Assembly (NCBI RefSeq): GCF_014647515.1
Contig: NZ_BMPI01000005.1
Location: 184,673 to 248,672 of the forward strand
DNA from: Dactylosporangium sucinum
GTDB lineage: Bacteria > Actinomycetota > Actinomycetes > Mycobacteriales > Micromonosporaceae
Length of the DNA: 64,000 nt
Reading direction: 5' to 3'
The notes beneath the pieces were generated by a model. That model searched no databases. It saw only the letters and a list, made by a program, of their open reading frames with translations, and was not told the origin of the DNA. How positions within the stretch are numbered: position 1 is the first letter of the stretch; each line of letters starts with the position of its first letter. Below are positions 6,495 through 15,326 of the stretch, piece by piece. The position numbers and the translations under genes are program-made.

Positions 6495-8762
6495 TCAGCG
6501 GCGGCGGTGCCAGCGCAGCGGGCGCGGGTCGAACGTCCACAGCAGGCGGCGCCACCACGGGCGCTGGGCGCGCAGGGCCGCCACGTACGCGACGGCCTGG
6601 TCCGCGGCCAGGCGGGCCTGCGGCTCGCTCACCGCCGAGGCCCCACGCGAGCCTGCAGCCGAGTCCGAGGTCGCGGCCAGCGTCGGGCCGGCGAACGCGA
6701 CCGCGTTCACCAGCGCCGCCAGGTCGTCCACCGGCGGGACCGCGGAGCGTAACCGTGGCGCCCCGGCGTGGGCGTGCCGGATCGCGGCCGTCGACGCGTA
6801 CTGCGCCACCTCCCGCGCCGTCAGATGGGCCGGCGCCGGGCGGCCGGCCAGCCGCAGGCCGGCCAGGACCTCCGACCAGGCGGCGTCGATGCGCTGCGCC
6901 GGGGGACCCTGCTCCAGCCGGCGGCGGCGCCGGGCGCGGTGCACCAGCGGTACCGATGCGAAAAAGGCCAGCACCAGGACCACCACGGCGGCGGAGGACG
7001 CCGCCGCCACCAGCGTCGCCGTGCCCGAGCCGGCCGGGGGAGCGGCGGCCTGGGCCGAGCCCGAGCGGGAGGCCGGCGGGCTGGCGGACACCGAGACCGG
7101 CGGCACCGACTGCGGCGGGGGCGGGGACGGCGGGGCCTTCGGCTTGAAGTCGTCCTCGACCGGGCGCTGGACGGTGTCGGACTTCGGCAGCGGGTCGAAC
7201 GCCACCCAGCCGACGCCCTTGAACAGGATCTCGGGCCAGGCGATCGCGTCGCCGCCGCGGACCGCCGGGTCGTCCTTGCGGGTCTGGAAGCCGACGACCA
7301 CCCGGGTCGGCAGGCCGGCCAGCCGGGCGAGCACCGCGAACGCGGCCGTGAACTGCTCGGACGTGCCCTTCTGGCCGCCGGCCTGTTTGGGCCCGAACAG
7401 GAAATACTCGACGTTGGGGTAGGCGTGGCCGCTGGGGGCGTCGGCGACCAGCCGGTAGTGCTCCTCCAGCCACTGCTGGATCGCGAACGCCCGCTGGTAC
7501 GGGTTGGAGACGCCCTCGCCGAGGTGCGACGACAGCTGGCTGATCGAGTCGGGCACCTTGCCGGGCAGGGCGACCAGGTCGCCGGCCTCCTCGGGCGCCG
7601 GCACCTCGGCGACGAACAGCGCGTTGTCGTCGGGGCGCGGGTCGCGGCGGGAGGTGACCGTGTACGTCAGGCCCTTGTGCAGCGGCTCGGCATAGGCGAT
7701 CGTCCCCGTCTCGGCATCGAAGGCCACGCGCACGCCGTCGACCCGCTGCGGGGTGGCGACGCCGGGGAGCAGCCGGCCGTCGAGCTCGTCGATGGTGATC
7801 CGCTGGGTCACCTCGGGGCCGGTGCCCTCGGGGCGGCCCAGCACGCGGCCGGCGTTGCGGTACACGGAGTCGATGCGCCAGGTCACGCCGTCGTAGTCGG
7901 TGAGCACCGCCAGGCGGATCAGCGGCTGCGCCTCCGGCGTCACCACGGCGTCGAACAGGTGCTGGTCCTTGTTGAGGTTCCAGCCGGACAGGCGCACGAG
8001 CGGGTTCTCGTCGAGCGAGTCGAGCTGGGGCGGCGTCACGTAGTTGCGGGGATCGACCGGGGTCGAGCTGCCCTGCTCGGCCACGGCCGGGCCGAGGAAC
8101 TGCGAGAGCACCACGATGATCGCGAGCCCGGCGGCGGCGCCGGCCCCGACGCGCAGCCGGATCGTGCGGCGCTGGTCCGCCGTGAGCTCGCCCGGCTGCG
8201 GCTCCCGGCCGCTGGCGATGAGCCCCAGCGCGGCGAACGCGGCGTAGGCGAGCGGCACCCAGGTCGTGGCCCGCGCGGCGGTGGTGTCCGGGCCGACGAG
8301 GTAGAGGGCGCCGCCGAACAGCAGCGTGGGCGGGAGATAGGAGAGCAGCACGCGACCGTACCGCACGCCGAGCTCGGTGGCGGCCAGCCCGGCCAGCCAC
8401 GTCGCGATCACCGGCAGCACCACCGTGTCGGGCTGCGGCTCGATCGGGATCAGCGCGGTGAGCAGCCGCGGGATGCTGTTGCGCAACGCCTCGCGGGCGA
8501 TGTCGGGCACGCTGCCCGGCACCTGGCCGGCCGCGGCCGAGACGCGCACGGCGACGAACGTCAGCACGGCCAGCCCGAGCACGGAGGCGGGCGCCGCCGT
8601 CCAGGCCGGCAGCCGCCGCACGCCGGTGCCGACGAGCACGGAGCCGGCGGCCGCGGCGGCCATGAGCACCGGCAGCAGGGTGCCGTTGTAGATCGGGGCG
8701 AGCGCGAACGCGCTGAGCACCAGCATGCCGGCCAGCGCCACCGGAACGAACAGCCGCCTCAC
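6495..8762 (-). CDS. TgpA-like membrane protein (DUF3488 + transglutaminase-like domain)
   Basis: The start is GTG 8762, overlapping the DUF58 stop (GTGA); 755 aa. About six N-terminal membrane segments (residues 1-230) are followed by an extracytoplasmic transglutaminase-like domain, another membrane helix near 590-615 and a cytoplasmic tail resembling DUF4129. The order matches the TgpA family that accompanies MoxR/DUF58 genes. The domain looks catalytically dead. Where the family has Cys in G-x-C-x-x-F there is GTSEQF (about residue 467). Where the catalytic His should precede A-W-x-E there is IAWPE (about 505). Only the FDP Asp remains. A structural or binding role is therefore inferred. 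Confidence 0.88.
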   Translation of the reverse strand: MRRLFVPVALAGMLVLSAFALAPIYNGTLLPVLMAAAAAGSVLVGTGVRRLPAWTAAPASVLGLAVLTFVAVRVSAAAGQVPGSVPDIAREALRNSIPRLLTALIPIEPQPDTVVLPVIATWLAGLAATELGVRYGRVLLSYLPPTLLFGGALYLVGPDTTAARATTWVPLAYAAFAALGLIASGREPQPGELTADQRRTIRLRVGAGAAAGLAIIVVLSQFLGPAVAEQGSSTPVDPRNYVTPPQLDSLDENPLVRLSGWNLNKDQHLFDAVVTPEAQPLIRLAVLTDYDGVTWRIDSVYRNAGRVLGRPEGTGPEVTQRITIDELDGRLLPGVATPQRVDGVRVAFDAETGTIAYAEPLHKGLTYTVTSRRDPRPDDNALFVAEVPAPEEAGDLVALPGKVPDSISQLSSHLGEGVSNPYQRAFAIQQWLEEHYRLVADAPSGHAYPNVEYFLFGPKQAGGQKGTSEQFTAAFAVLARLAGLPTRVVVGFQTRKDDPAVRGGDAIAWPEILFKGVGWVAFDPLPKSDTVQRPVEDDFKPKAPPSPPPPQSVPPVSVSASPPASRSGSAQAAAPPAGSGTATLVAAASSAAVVVLVLAFFASVPLVHRARRRRRLEQGPPAQRIDAAWSEVLAGLRLAGRPAPAHLTAREVAQYASTAAIRHAHAGAPRLRSAVPPVDDLAALVNAVAFAGPTLAATSDSAAGSRGASAVSEPQARLAADQAVAYVAALRAQRPWWRRLLWTFDPRPLRWHRRR

Positions 8763-10120
8763 CACGACCGGACCCCGTCCCACGCCGCGGCGAAGTCGGC
8801 GCCGTCGCGCGCCGCGAGCACCGTGATCCGCTCGGGTCCGGGGGCGTCGCCGTCGCCGAACACGCCCGCGACCACGGCCGCGTAGGCGCCGCGCAGGGTC
8901 GCGACCCGCCCCAGGTCGGTGCTGCTCCCGGTGAGGTAGATCAGCGTGTCGCCGGCCTTCCGCGTGCGCAGCTCGGCGACCGTCGCGTCGAGCCCAGTGA
9001 CGGTGCCGCGCGCGGCGTCGTGCGGCCCGGGGCCGTGCGTGTCCCGGTTCCGCGCCTCGTGCGGCCCGGGGCCATCGGTGGCGCGGCTGCGCGCCTCGTG
9101 CGGCTCGTGCGGCTCGGGGTCGTGCGCGGCGCGGCCCCGCGCGCCGGGGTCGGCCGACGGCGGGTCGTGCAGCGACGCCTCGGCGAGCACGTCCAGGAAG
9201 CTCCGGCTGCCCTTGCCGCCCGCGTGCGCGCCGCCGACCAGGCGCAGCGCCACCGGCAGCTCCTCCCGGAACGCCGCCATGACGATCGACGCCGCGGCCT
9301 CGCACGCCGCCTCGAAGCGCGCCGACTCCCCGGCGCGGTCCACGTCCGGATACGCGCCGCGGCGGTCGTCGAGCAGCACCACCAGCCGCGGCAGGCTGGT
9401 GTCGAGGTGCTCGCGGACCATCAGCTCACCGATCCGGGCGGTGGTGCGCCAGTGCACGTGCCGCAGCTCGTCCCCGACGACGTACTCCCGCAGCGTGTCG
9501 AACGTGATGCTGCCGTGCGGCACGCGGTCGACCCGGCCGTCGAGGGACCGCGCCACGCCGGTCGGCACGGCGGTGAGCCGGTGCACGCGGGGGTAGACCC
9601 ACACCGTGCTCGTCCCGCCGTACCCGCGCGAGAGGGCCAGCAGCCCGAGCGGGTCGCGGCGCACCACGCGGAGCGGGCCGATCGCCACCACGCCGCGGCG
9701 GGCGGTCGGCACGGGATACGACGCCGTGGTCGTCCCACCGGCCTTCAGACGCAGCAGGGGTACCGGCACCGCCGCGGATCCGCACCGATCGTGCGCGATC
9801 AGCGTCGCCCCGCGCAGCCGGCTGGTGTTGCCGACGTGCAACGTGACGGTGCTCGACTCGCCGCGCATGACCCGGTCGGGCTCGACCTCGCGCGCGACGG
9901 TCAGCCGGGGCCGCCACCACACGTAGCCGCCGGCGAACAGCAGCGCGGCGAGGCAGGCGGTGCCGAGCACGACCAGGTGCGGATAGCCGAAGGCGAGGCC
10001 GGTGCCCAGCAGCACGGCCGCGCCGGCGGCGAGCCCGGCGCCGCGGGCGGTGACACGCATCGGAACCGCTCTTGCGCCTTTCGCTTCGGTGCGGGCGCCT
10101 GAGCTCCACCCTGTGCTCAT
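8759..10120 (-). CDS. DUF58 domain protein (MoxR partner)
   Basis: The 453-residue protein starts at ATG 10120 with CAGGAGG in front. Two membrane helices near residues 25-70 are followed by a beta-rich region and the DUF58 core (DTLREYVVGDELRHVHWRTT, typical W-x-T). DUF58 resembles a von Willebrand A fold and forms a module with MoxR ATPases; a role in envelope-protein assembly or metal-dependent chaperoning is inferred for the family. An unusual hydrophilic insertion (about residues 325-370) is built of 13-residue repeats rich in Pro, His and Arg (GPGPHEARNRDTH and variants) and should vary between strains. Confidence 0.87.
   Translation of the reverse strand: MSTGWSSGARTEAKGARAVPMRVTARGAGLAAGAAVLLGTGLAFGYPHLVVLGTACLAALLFAGGYVWWRPRLTVAREVEPDRVMRGESSTVTLHVGNTSRLRGATLIAHDRCGSAAVPVPLLRLKAGGTTTASYPVPTARRGVVAIGPLRVVRRDPLGLLALSRGYGGTSTVWVYPRVHRLTAVPTGVARSLDGRVDRVPHGSITFDTLREYVVGDELRHVHWRTTARIGELMVREHLDTSLPRLVVLLDDRRGAYPDVDRAGESARFEAACEAAASIVMAAFREELPVALRLVGGAHAGGKGSRSFLDVLAEASLHDPPSADPGARGRAAHDPEPHEPHEARSRATDGPGPHEARNRDTHGPGPHDAARGTVTGLDATVAELRTRKAGDTLIYLTGSSTDLGRVATLRGAYAAVVAGVFGDGDAPGPERITVLAARDGADFAAAWDGVRSW
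9018..9134 (+). repeat. 39-bp in-frame tandem repeat inside the DUF58 gene
   Basis: The word TCGTGCGGCC/T recurs at 9018, 9057 and 9096, an exact 39-bp period, with an extra partial copy at 9105. On the coding (minus) strand it gives 13-residue units, so copy-number change keeps the frame. Confidence 0.8.
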
Positions 10121-10144
10121 GCTGAGCGGCCTCCTGCGCTGCGC

Positions 10145-11131
10145 TCAGGCCGCGACGGGGGCCGGGACCGGCACGGCGTCGAGGATCTCGCGCACCACGT
10201 CGCCGGGGGCGACACCGCGGACCTGCGCGTCCGGCGACAGCACCAGCCGGTGCGCGAACACCGGCTCGGCCAGCACCTTGAGGTCCTCGGGCACCACGTA
10301 GCCACGGCCGTCGGTGAGCGCGTAGGCGCACGCGGCCCGGGTCAGCGCGATGACGCCGCGCGGGCTGACCCCGATGCGCACCCGCGGGTGGCTCCGGGTG
10401 GCGTTGGCCAGGCGGACCGCGTAGCCGTACAGCGGGTCGGCGACGTGCACCCGCCGCGCGAGGGCGACCAGCTGGGCCACGACCTGCGTGTCGGTGACCG
10501 GCGGCAGCGCCTCGGGGGAGCGGCTCACCGCGCCGCGCAGCACCTCGATCTCGACGGCCTCGCTCGGGTAGCCCACGGCGAGCTTCATGAGGAACCGGTC
10601 GAGCTGGGCCTCGGGCAGCCGGTAGGTGCCGTCCATCTCGATCGGGTTCTGCGTGGCGACCACCAGGAACGGGCGGGGCACGCCGTGCCGGACGCCGTCG
10701 ACGGTGACCGTGCGCTCCTCCATGACCTCCAGCAGCGCCGACTGGGTCTTCGGCGACGCCCGGTTGATCTCGTCGGCGATGACGATGTTGGCGAAGACCG
10801 GGCCCGGGTGGAACTCGAACCCGCGGGTCGCCTGGTTGAAGATCGTCACGCCGGTGACGTCGGACGGCAGCAGGTCGGGCGTGAACTGGATGCGCCGCCA
10901 CTGCCCCTGCACGCTGGCCGCCATGGCCCGCGCGAGGGTGGTCTTGCCGACGCCGGGCACGTCCTCCAGCAGGACGTGCCCCTCGGCGAGCAGCGCGGTC
11001 ATCGTCAGCCGGACCACGAGCGGCTTGCCGAGCACGATCGACTCGACGTTGCGCGCGAGCCGGCCGACCAGGCCGGCCGCGGCCGCGATCTCCTCGGTGC
11101 CGGGCGGGTCAGTGGGCGTTTCGGGGGTCAC
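10145..11131 (-). CDS. MoxR family AAA+ ATPase
   Basis: The 328-residue protein starts at GTG 11131, only 9 nt after the FN3 gene. It shows Walker A DVPGVGKTTLA, Walker B VIADEINRASPKTQSALLE, the MoxR signature RIQFTPDLLPSDVTG, sensor region VATQNPIEMDGTYRLPEAQL, and a C-terminal lid domain. MoxR ATPases remodel or activate protein complexes, and their usual partners, DUF58 and TgpA-type proteins, follow immediately. The operon order here is FN3 protein, MoxR, DUF58, TgpA, all with gaps of 25 nt or less. Confidence 0.95.
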   Translation of the reverse strand: MTPETPTDPPGTEEIAAAAGLVGRLARNVESIVLGKPLVVRLTMTALLAEGHVLLEDVPGVGKTTLARAMAASVQGQWRRIQFTPDLLPSDVTGVTIFNQATRGFEFHPGPVFANIVIADEINRASPKTQSALLEVMEERTVTVDGVRHGVPRPFLVVATQNPIEMDGTYRLPEAQLDRFLMKLAVGYPSEAVEIEVLRGAVSRSPEALPPVTDTQVVAQLVALARRVHVADPLYGYAVRLANATRSHPRVRIGVSPRGVIALTRAACAYALTDGRGYVVPEDLKVLAEPVFAHRLVLSPDAQVRGVAPGDVVREILDAVPVPAPVAA

Positions 11132-11140
11132 GGTGCTCCA

Positions 11141-13729
11141 TCAACATTGCTTCAACGGTCCGGTGCCGTTGGGGAGATTGAACCAGGCGTAGGGGATGTA
11201 GTTCTCCCCCTGGAACTGGATCTTGATCCAGACGGTGCTCTTGCGCCCGCCCCACGGCTCGGCGTTGATGGTCGTGCCCGTGTTGACCTGGCAGATCGCG
11301 ACATAGCTGTCGGGCGCGTAGACGTCGCCGACGGAGGAGCCGTTCTGCGACGGCGTGCGATACACCCAGATGCCGCCGTTCGGCGCGCCCCGGCCGCAGT
11401 AGCTCGTGTCGCCGCAGATCACCGTGCCGCGGTAGGTCGGCGTGGTGAGCGAGCCGGTGCCGCTGGCCGTCATGCCGGCCGCGTTGGTGATCGTCACGGT
11501 GTAGCTGTAGGCGGTCGCCGGCCACAGCCCGTTCATCGTCATGGACCCGGCGCACGCGCCCTCGATCGCGCCGGCCCCGGCCACGTCGAGCCGGCACGTG
11601 GCCGGCGCCCCGCCGCCGTCGGTCGCGGTGAACCGCACCGTGATCGAGTTGAGCGCGGCGCTGCTGTTGGCCGTGTCGACGGTCATCTTCGGCTGGGCGA
11701 GCGTGTCGGCCGCGCCGGTCGCCACCGCGCCCGGGCCGGCCTTGTTGACCGCCCGCAGCTGGATCGTGACGTGCTCGGCGTCCTTGAAACCGGCGAACTC
11801 GTGGCTGAGCGCCGTGTCGAGCGTCTGCTTCTGCCCGTTGACCGTCGCCTCGTAGCCGGTGATCGGGGCGCCGTTGTCCTGCGGCGCCCGCCAGGCCGCG
11901 ACGACCGTGCCGCGCTTGGTCGCGACCGCCTTCACGGTCAGCCCGCCCGGCGCGGACGGCTTGTTGAACGGCACCACCGACGGGCTCAGCGGCGACTGGG
12001 TCGAGCTGGCGCCGATGTCGTTGACCGAGGCGACCCGGAACGCGACCTGCGTCCCGTACGGCAGCTCGCCCGCCGGCACGGTCAGCGTCGGCTGGCCGGT
12101 CTCGAACGTCTTGCCCTCGCCGGTCGACACGCTCGTCACCACGTAACGCGCGATCTTGTGCCCCTGCCCGTTCGCCGCCGGCCAGGTGACCGTGACGGTG
12201 CCGTCGGGGTTGGCGGTGGCGGCGACGCTCACCGGCGGGTCGGGGACCTCGGACGTCGGGGTCACCGGGTTGGCCTGCCGCTTCGGCCCGGCGCCCTTCG
12301 CGTTGACCGCGTGCACCGAGAACTTGTACGACTGGCCGTTGGTCAGGCCGGTGACGTCGAGGGAGCGCACGGTGGCGCCGACCTCGTGGGTCTTGCCGTC
12401 GCCCTCGACCACGTACTTCGTGATCGCGCTCCCGTTGGCCGGCGCCGCCGTCCACACCACCCGGGCCTGCGCGTTGCCGGCCGTCGCGGTGACCCGCGGC
12501 GGGGCGCCGGGCGGGCCGACCGGCGGCTTGGCCGGGGGCGGCGGCGGGGGAGCCGGCGGTGCCTCGCCGCCGACGACGTCCTTCGCATACTTGTCCACGG
12601 TGCGCACGTGGTGCCGCTCGTCGACGACCCGGGCGGTCGAGCCGCCGGGCGCGTTGATGAACATCCGATTCTCCCGGACCTCCAGCTCCAGCGGCTTCCC
12701 GCCGGCCTCGATCCGGATCGGGTCGAGCGCCTTGCCCTGCCCGTCGAGCACGTAGACCGTGCCGGTCGAGTCGTCGGCGCAGTAGAACCGGCTCGACCAG
12801 GCCACGCACGGCTGCAGCTGAGGGCTCTCACCGGGCACCGCGAAGTCGGCGACCCGGTCGCCGTTCACCACGTAGACATGGCGGTCGTCGACGACCGTGA
12901 CGGGCACGTCGTTGCCGACCGTGCGCTGCGGCATCGCGCCCGGGCCGCCGAGGCGCAGCGGCACCTTCCGGACCGCATCGCCGCGCAGCGTGGTCAGCGT
13001 GGTCGAGGTCTTGTCGAGCACGGCCACGCCGGTGTCGAGGATGGACAGTGCGAGGTCGTGGCTGGGGTCGGCGACGCCGACGGTCTTGACGATGCCCGGG
13101 CTGCCCCCGGTGCCGCCGCCCTGGCCGCCCTGGGCGCTCGCGCTCGCGGCCGGCTTGCGCGCCGCCGGCTTCACCGCGACGACCGTGCCCTCCGACGGCA
13201 CGAGCAACCAGAGCCGCCCGCTGTCGTCGAACGCGCCGCCGGAGATCCCGGGCGGGAAGCTCAGCGTCTCGCCGACGGGCAGCAGCGTCGCCGGGTCGAG
13301 CTGGCGGACCAGGCCCTGCACGGCGTCGACGATGAACGCCACGTCCTCGTGCACGGCGACCGTCACGCCGAGCCCCGGCGTCGACTGGGTCGTCGCGCCG
13401 AGCGTCAGGCTGGACAGGTCGAGCACGCTGATCTTGCCGGTGTTGAGGTCCCGCAGGATCACGAAGCGGTCGCTCTGGCTCACCTGCATCGTGTGGCCCT
13501 GGGCGTCGGTGATCTTCGTGCGGGTGTCGACCTTGCCGGTCACGCCGTTGACCCGGGCGACCTCGCCCTTGTCGCCGCTCCACAGCCAGGAGCTGACGTC
13601 GAAGCTGGCCACGGCGTTGTTCGCCGCCCCGGTGCCGAACAGCGTGAGTCCCAGGACGACCACGAGGCCGACGACCGTGCTGAGCGTCACCAGCCCGCCG
13701 CTCTTGCGCGAACGCAGGCTCAACCTCAT
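11141..13729 (-). CDS. membrane-anchored propeller/multi-FN3 surface protein
   Basis: The 862-residue protein has a single N-terminal membrane helix (about 12-35). A region of repeated short blades (about 45-390) follows that resembles a beta-propeller (SVLDLSSLTLG, FVILRDLNTGKI, VYVLDGQGKAL). After a polyproline linker near 400 come about four fibronectin type III repeats (for example PGAPPRVTATAGNAQARVVW and PDPPVSVAATANPDGTVTVT) and a C-terminal Cys-containing domain of about 80 residues, possibly SH3-like. No enzymatic motif is visible. It is presumably the extracytoplasmic, cell-wall-facing client or sensor of the MoxR module (inference from the operon). Confidence 0.8.
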   Translation of the reverse strand: MRLSLRSRKSGGLVTLSTVVGLVVVLGLTLFGTGAANNAVASFDVSSWLWSGDKGEVARVNGVTGKVDTRTKITDAQGHTMQVSQSDRFVILRDLNTGKISVLDLSSLTLGATTQSTPGLGVTVAVHEDVAFIVDAVQGLVRQLDPATLLPVGETLSFPPGISGGAFDDSGRLWLLVPSEGTVVAVKPAARKPAASASAQGGQGGGTGGSPGIVKTVGVADPSHDLALSILDTGVAVLDKTSTTLTTLRGDAVRKVPLRLGGPGAMPQRTVGNDVPVTVVDDRHVYVVNGDRVADFAVPGESPQLQPCVAWSSRFYCADDSTGTVYVLDGQGKALDPIRIEAGGKPLELEVRENRMFINAPGGSTARVVDERHHVRTVDKYAKDVVGGEAPPAPPPPPPAKPPVGPPGAPPRVTATAGNAQARVVWTAAPANGSAITKYVVEGDGKTHEVGATVRSLDVTGLTNGQSYKFSVHAVNAKGAGPKRQANPVTPTSEVPDPPVSVAATANPDGTVTVTWPAANGQGHKIARYVVTSVSTGEGKTFETGQPTLTVPAGELPYGTQVAFRVASVNDIGASSTQSPLSPSVVPFNKPSAPGGLTVKAVATKRGTVVAAWRAPQDNGAPITGYEATVNGQKQTLDTALSHEFAGFKDAEHVTIQLRAVNKAGPGAVATGAADTLAQPKMTVDTANSSAALNSITVRFTATDGGGAPATCRLDVAGAGAIEGACAGSMTMNGLWPATAYSYTVTITNAAGMTASGTGSLTTPTYRGTVICGDTSYCGRGAPNGGIWVYRTPSQNGSSVGDVYAPDSYVAICQVNTGTTINAEPWGGRKSTVWIKIQFQGENYIPYAWFNLPNGTGPLKQC

Positions 13730-13836
13730 CTCCGGCCCCCTCCCCGAAACCGGCGCCCATCATATTCCCGTCGATGCCTCGGCACACGCGGGGTGTGCGG
13801 TGCGTGCATCGGCCGACACGGTGGGTGTCAGATTCT

Positions 13837-15255
13837 TCAGGCTCTGTTTGTACACGCCAGGTCTGACAGTTCGACGCTGTCCGTGCTGTAGACCGCGGCG
13901 ACGGTGAAGCAGTAGTCGAGCTTCGGATTCAGTCCGTTGATCGTGTACGTCGTCGATCCGGCCGGCATGACCTGCAGTTGACGCAGCGCGCCCTCCTGGC
14001 CGCCGGCCACGATGAACGGCACGGTGCCCGCCGATGGATCGATCCAGGTCAGTGTGATGGCGGTACGGTCGTCGCGCAGCCTCAGCTGTGTCGGCGCCCT
14101 GGGGTTGCCGGTGGGTCCGCCGCCCTGCGAGGGCGCCGGTCCGGAGGTGGCCGTCGCCAGTGGCGGAGCGGCCTGGTCCGTTCCTCCGGGCCGTGCGACG
14201 ACGAACGCCACGACGGCCGCCGCGGCCCCGCCGACGAGGGCGACGAGGGCGATCACGAGCAGCGCCGTGACCGGCGAGCGCCGCTTCGGCTCCCAGTCGG
14301 TGACGTCGGCCGGCTCCTGCTCGGCCCACGGCGGCGCCGAGGCCGGCGGCCCGGAGGCCGGCGGCGCCGAGGCCGGCGGCCCGGAGGCCGGCGGCGCCGA
14401 GGCCGGCGGCGCCGAGGCCGGCGGCGCCGAGGCCGGGTAGCCGGTCGTCCCGTAGGGCAACGCCTCCGCCGACGGCAACGACCCGTGGGCCGGCGGCGTG
14501 GACACGGGCGGCGGCCCGTACAGGGGCGGCGTGGAGACAGGCGGCGGCCCGTACGACGGCGGCGCACTGAACGCCGCCGGGACCGATACGGGTGGAGTCG
14601 ATGCCGGTGGAATCGACACCGGCGGCACCGAGATCGGCGGCACCGAGACCGGCGGTGGCCCGTAGGCCGGAGGGCCCGACGGCTGCATCTCGGGCCACGG
14701 CGAATGCGGCTCGAACACCGGCCGATCCTCGGCCGGCCAGATCTGCGGCCCGGCGGCCCTGGGCGGCGACACCGGGTCGAACGGCGCCGGCGCCGTCGTG
14801 TGCGGCACGTGCACCGGCGGCGCCTGCTCGGCCAGCCCGAGATACCGCCGAGCCGCCCGCACACTCGGATGGTCGTCCCCGAGCGCCTGCGGCCCCAGCC
14901 GGACCAGTTGCCCGTAGCGCCGCTTCGCCTCGAAGACGTTGCCGAGCTCGTCGGCGATGCGGGCCAGCTCGTACGCCAGCCCGAGCATGACCTCGTGCCC
15001 GTCGCCGAGCCGCTGGTAACCGGCGGCGAGGCTCTCCTCCAGCACCCGCCGGGCGTCGGCGAGCTCGCCGAGGTCGGCGTGGAACTTCGCGAGCAGCCCG
15101 GTCGCCGCCAGCACCTCCGGATCGTCGGTGCCGAGCTGGGCGCCGGCCCGGTCGACAGCCTCGTCGAGCAGCGCGAACGCGCCCCGCGTGTCGCCCTGCG
15201 CGGCCACCGCCCGCGCACCCTGCACGGCGGAGGCGAGTCGGGCGGTCGTGGACAC
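13837..15255 (-). CDS. TPR - proline-rich - TM - FN3-like protein
   Basis: The 472-residue protein has four parts. N-terminal TPR-like helices cover residues 1-150 (for example LGELADARRVLEESLAAGYQ). A long Pro/Ser/Ala linker at 160-325 contains seven A-S-A/G-P-P units. One membrane helix (about 329-352) is followed by an external domain ending in a short FN3-like module (APTQLRLRDDRTAITLTWID; the end has two Cys). The orientation implies cytoplasmic TPR and extracytoplasmic FN3. The same unusual order recurs in the gene at 42873-44174. It lies 107 bp upstream of the FN3/MoxR genes on the same strand and may belong to that unit. No catalytic motif; function unknown. Confidence 0.75.
   Translation of the reverse strand: MSTTARLASAVQGARAVAAQGDTRGAFALLDEAVDRAGAQLGTDDPEVLAATGLLAKFHADLGELADARRVLEESLAAGYQRLGDGHEVMLGLAYELARIADELGNVFEAKRRYGQLVRLGPQALGDDHPSVRAARRYLGLAEQAPPVHVPHTTAPAPFDPVSPPRAAGPQIWPAEDRPVFEPHSPWPEMQPSGPPAYGPPPVSVPPISVPPVSIPPASTPPVSVPAAFSAPPSYGPPPVSTPPLYGPPPVSTPPAHGSLPSAEALPYGTTGYPASAPPASAPPASAPPASGPPASAPPASGPPASAPPWAEQEPADVTDWEPKRRSPVTALLVIALVALVGGAAAAVVAFVVARPGGTDQAAPPLATATSGPAPSQGGGPTGNPRAPTQLRLRDDRTAITLTWIDPSAGTVPFIVAGGQEGALRQLQVMPAGSTTYTINGLNPKLDYCFTVAAVYSTDSVELSDLACTNRA
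14330..14434 (+). repeat. 15-bp tandem repeat, 7 copies, coding
   Basis: Seven contiguous 15-bp units (GGCGGCGCCGAGGCC, some with CCCGG) encode A-S-A-P-P or A-S-G-P-P on the minus strand, in the linker just before the membrane helix. This is a likely length-variable site. Confidence 0.9.
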
Positions 15256-15314
15256 GCCGATACTCTGCCCTGTCCCGAGCCCCGGGCGCCACCCCGCGGC
15301 TTGCCCGCACGATC

Positions 15315-15326
15315 GATACTTGTCAG
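15315..15326 (+). promoter_or_regulatory. leaderless -10 of the TetR gene
   Basis: GATACT (15315-15320) sits 6 nt before ATG 15327, with no ribosome site. The pattern agrees with the other leaderless starts in this window. Confidence 0.4.
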
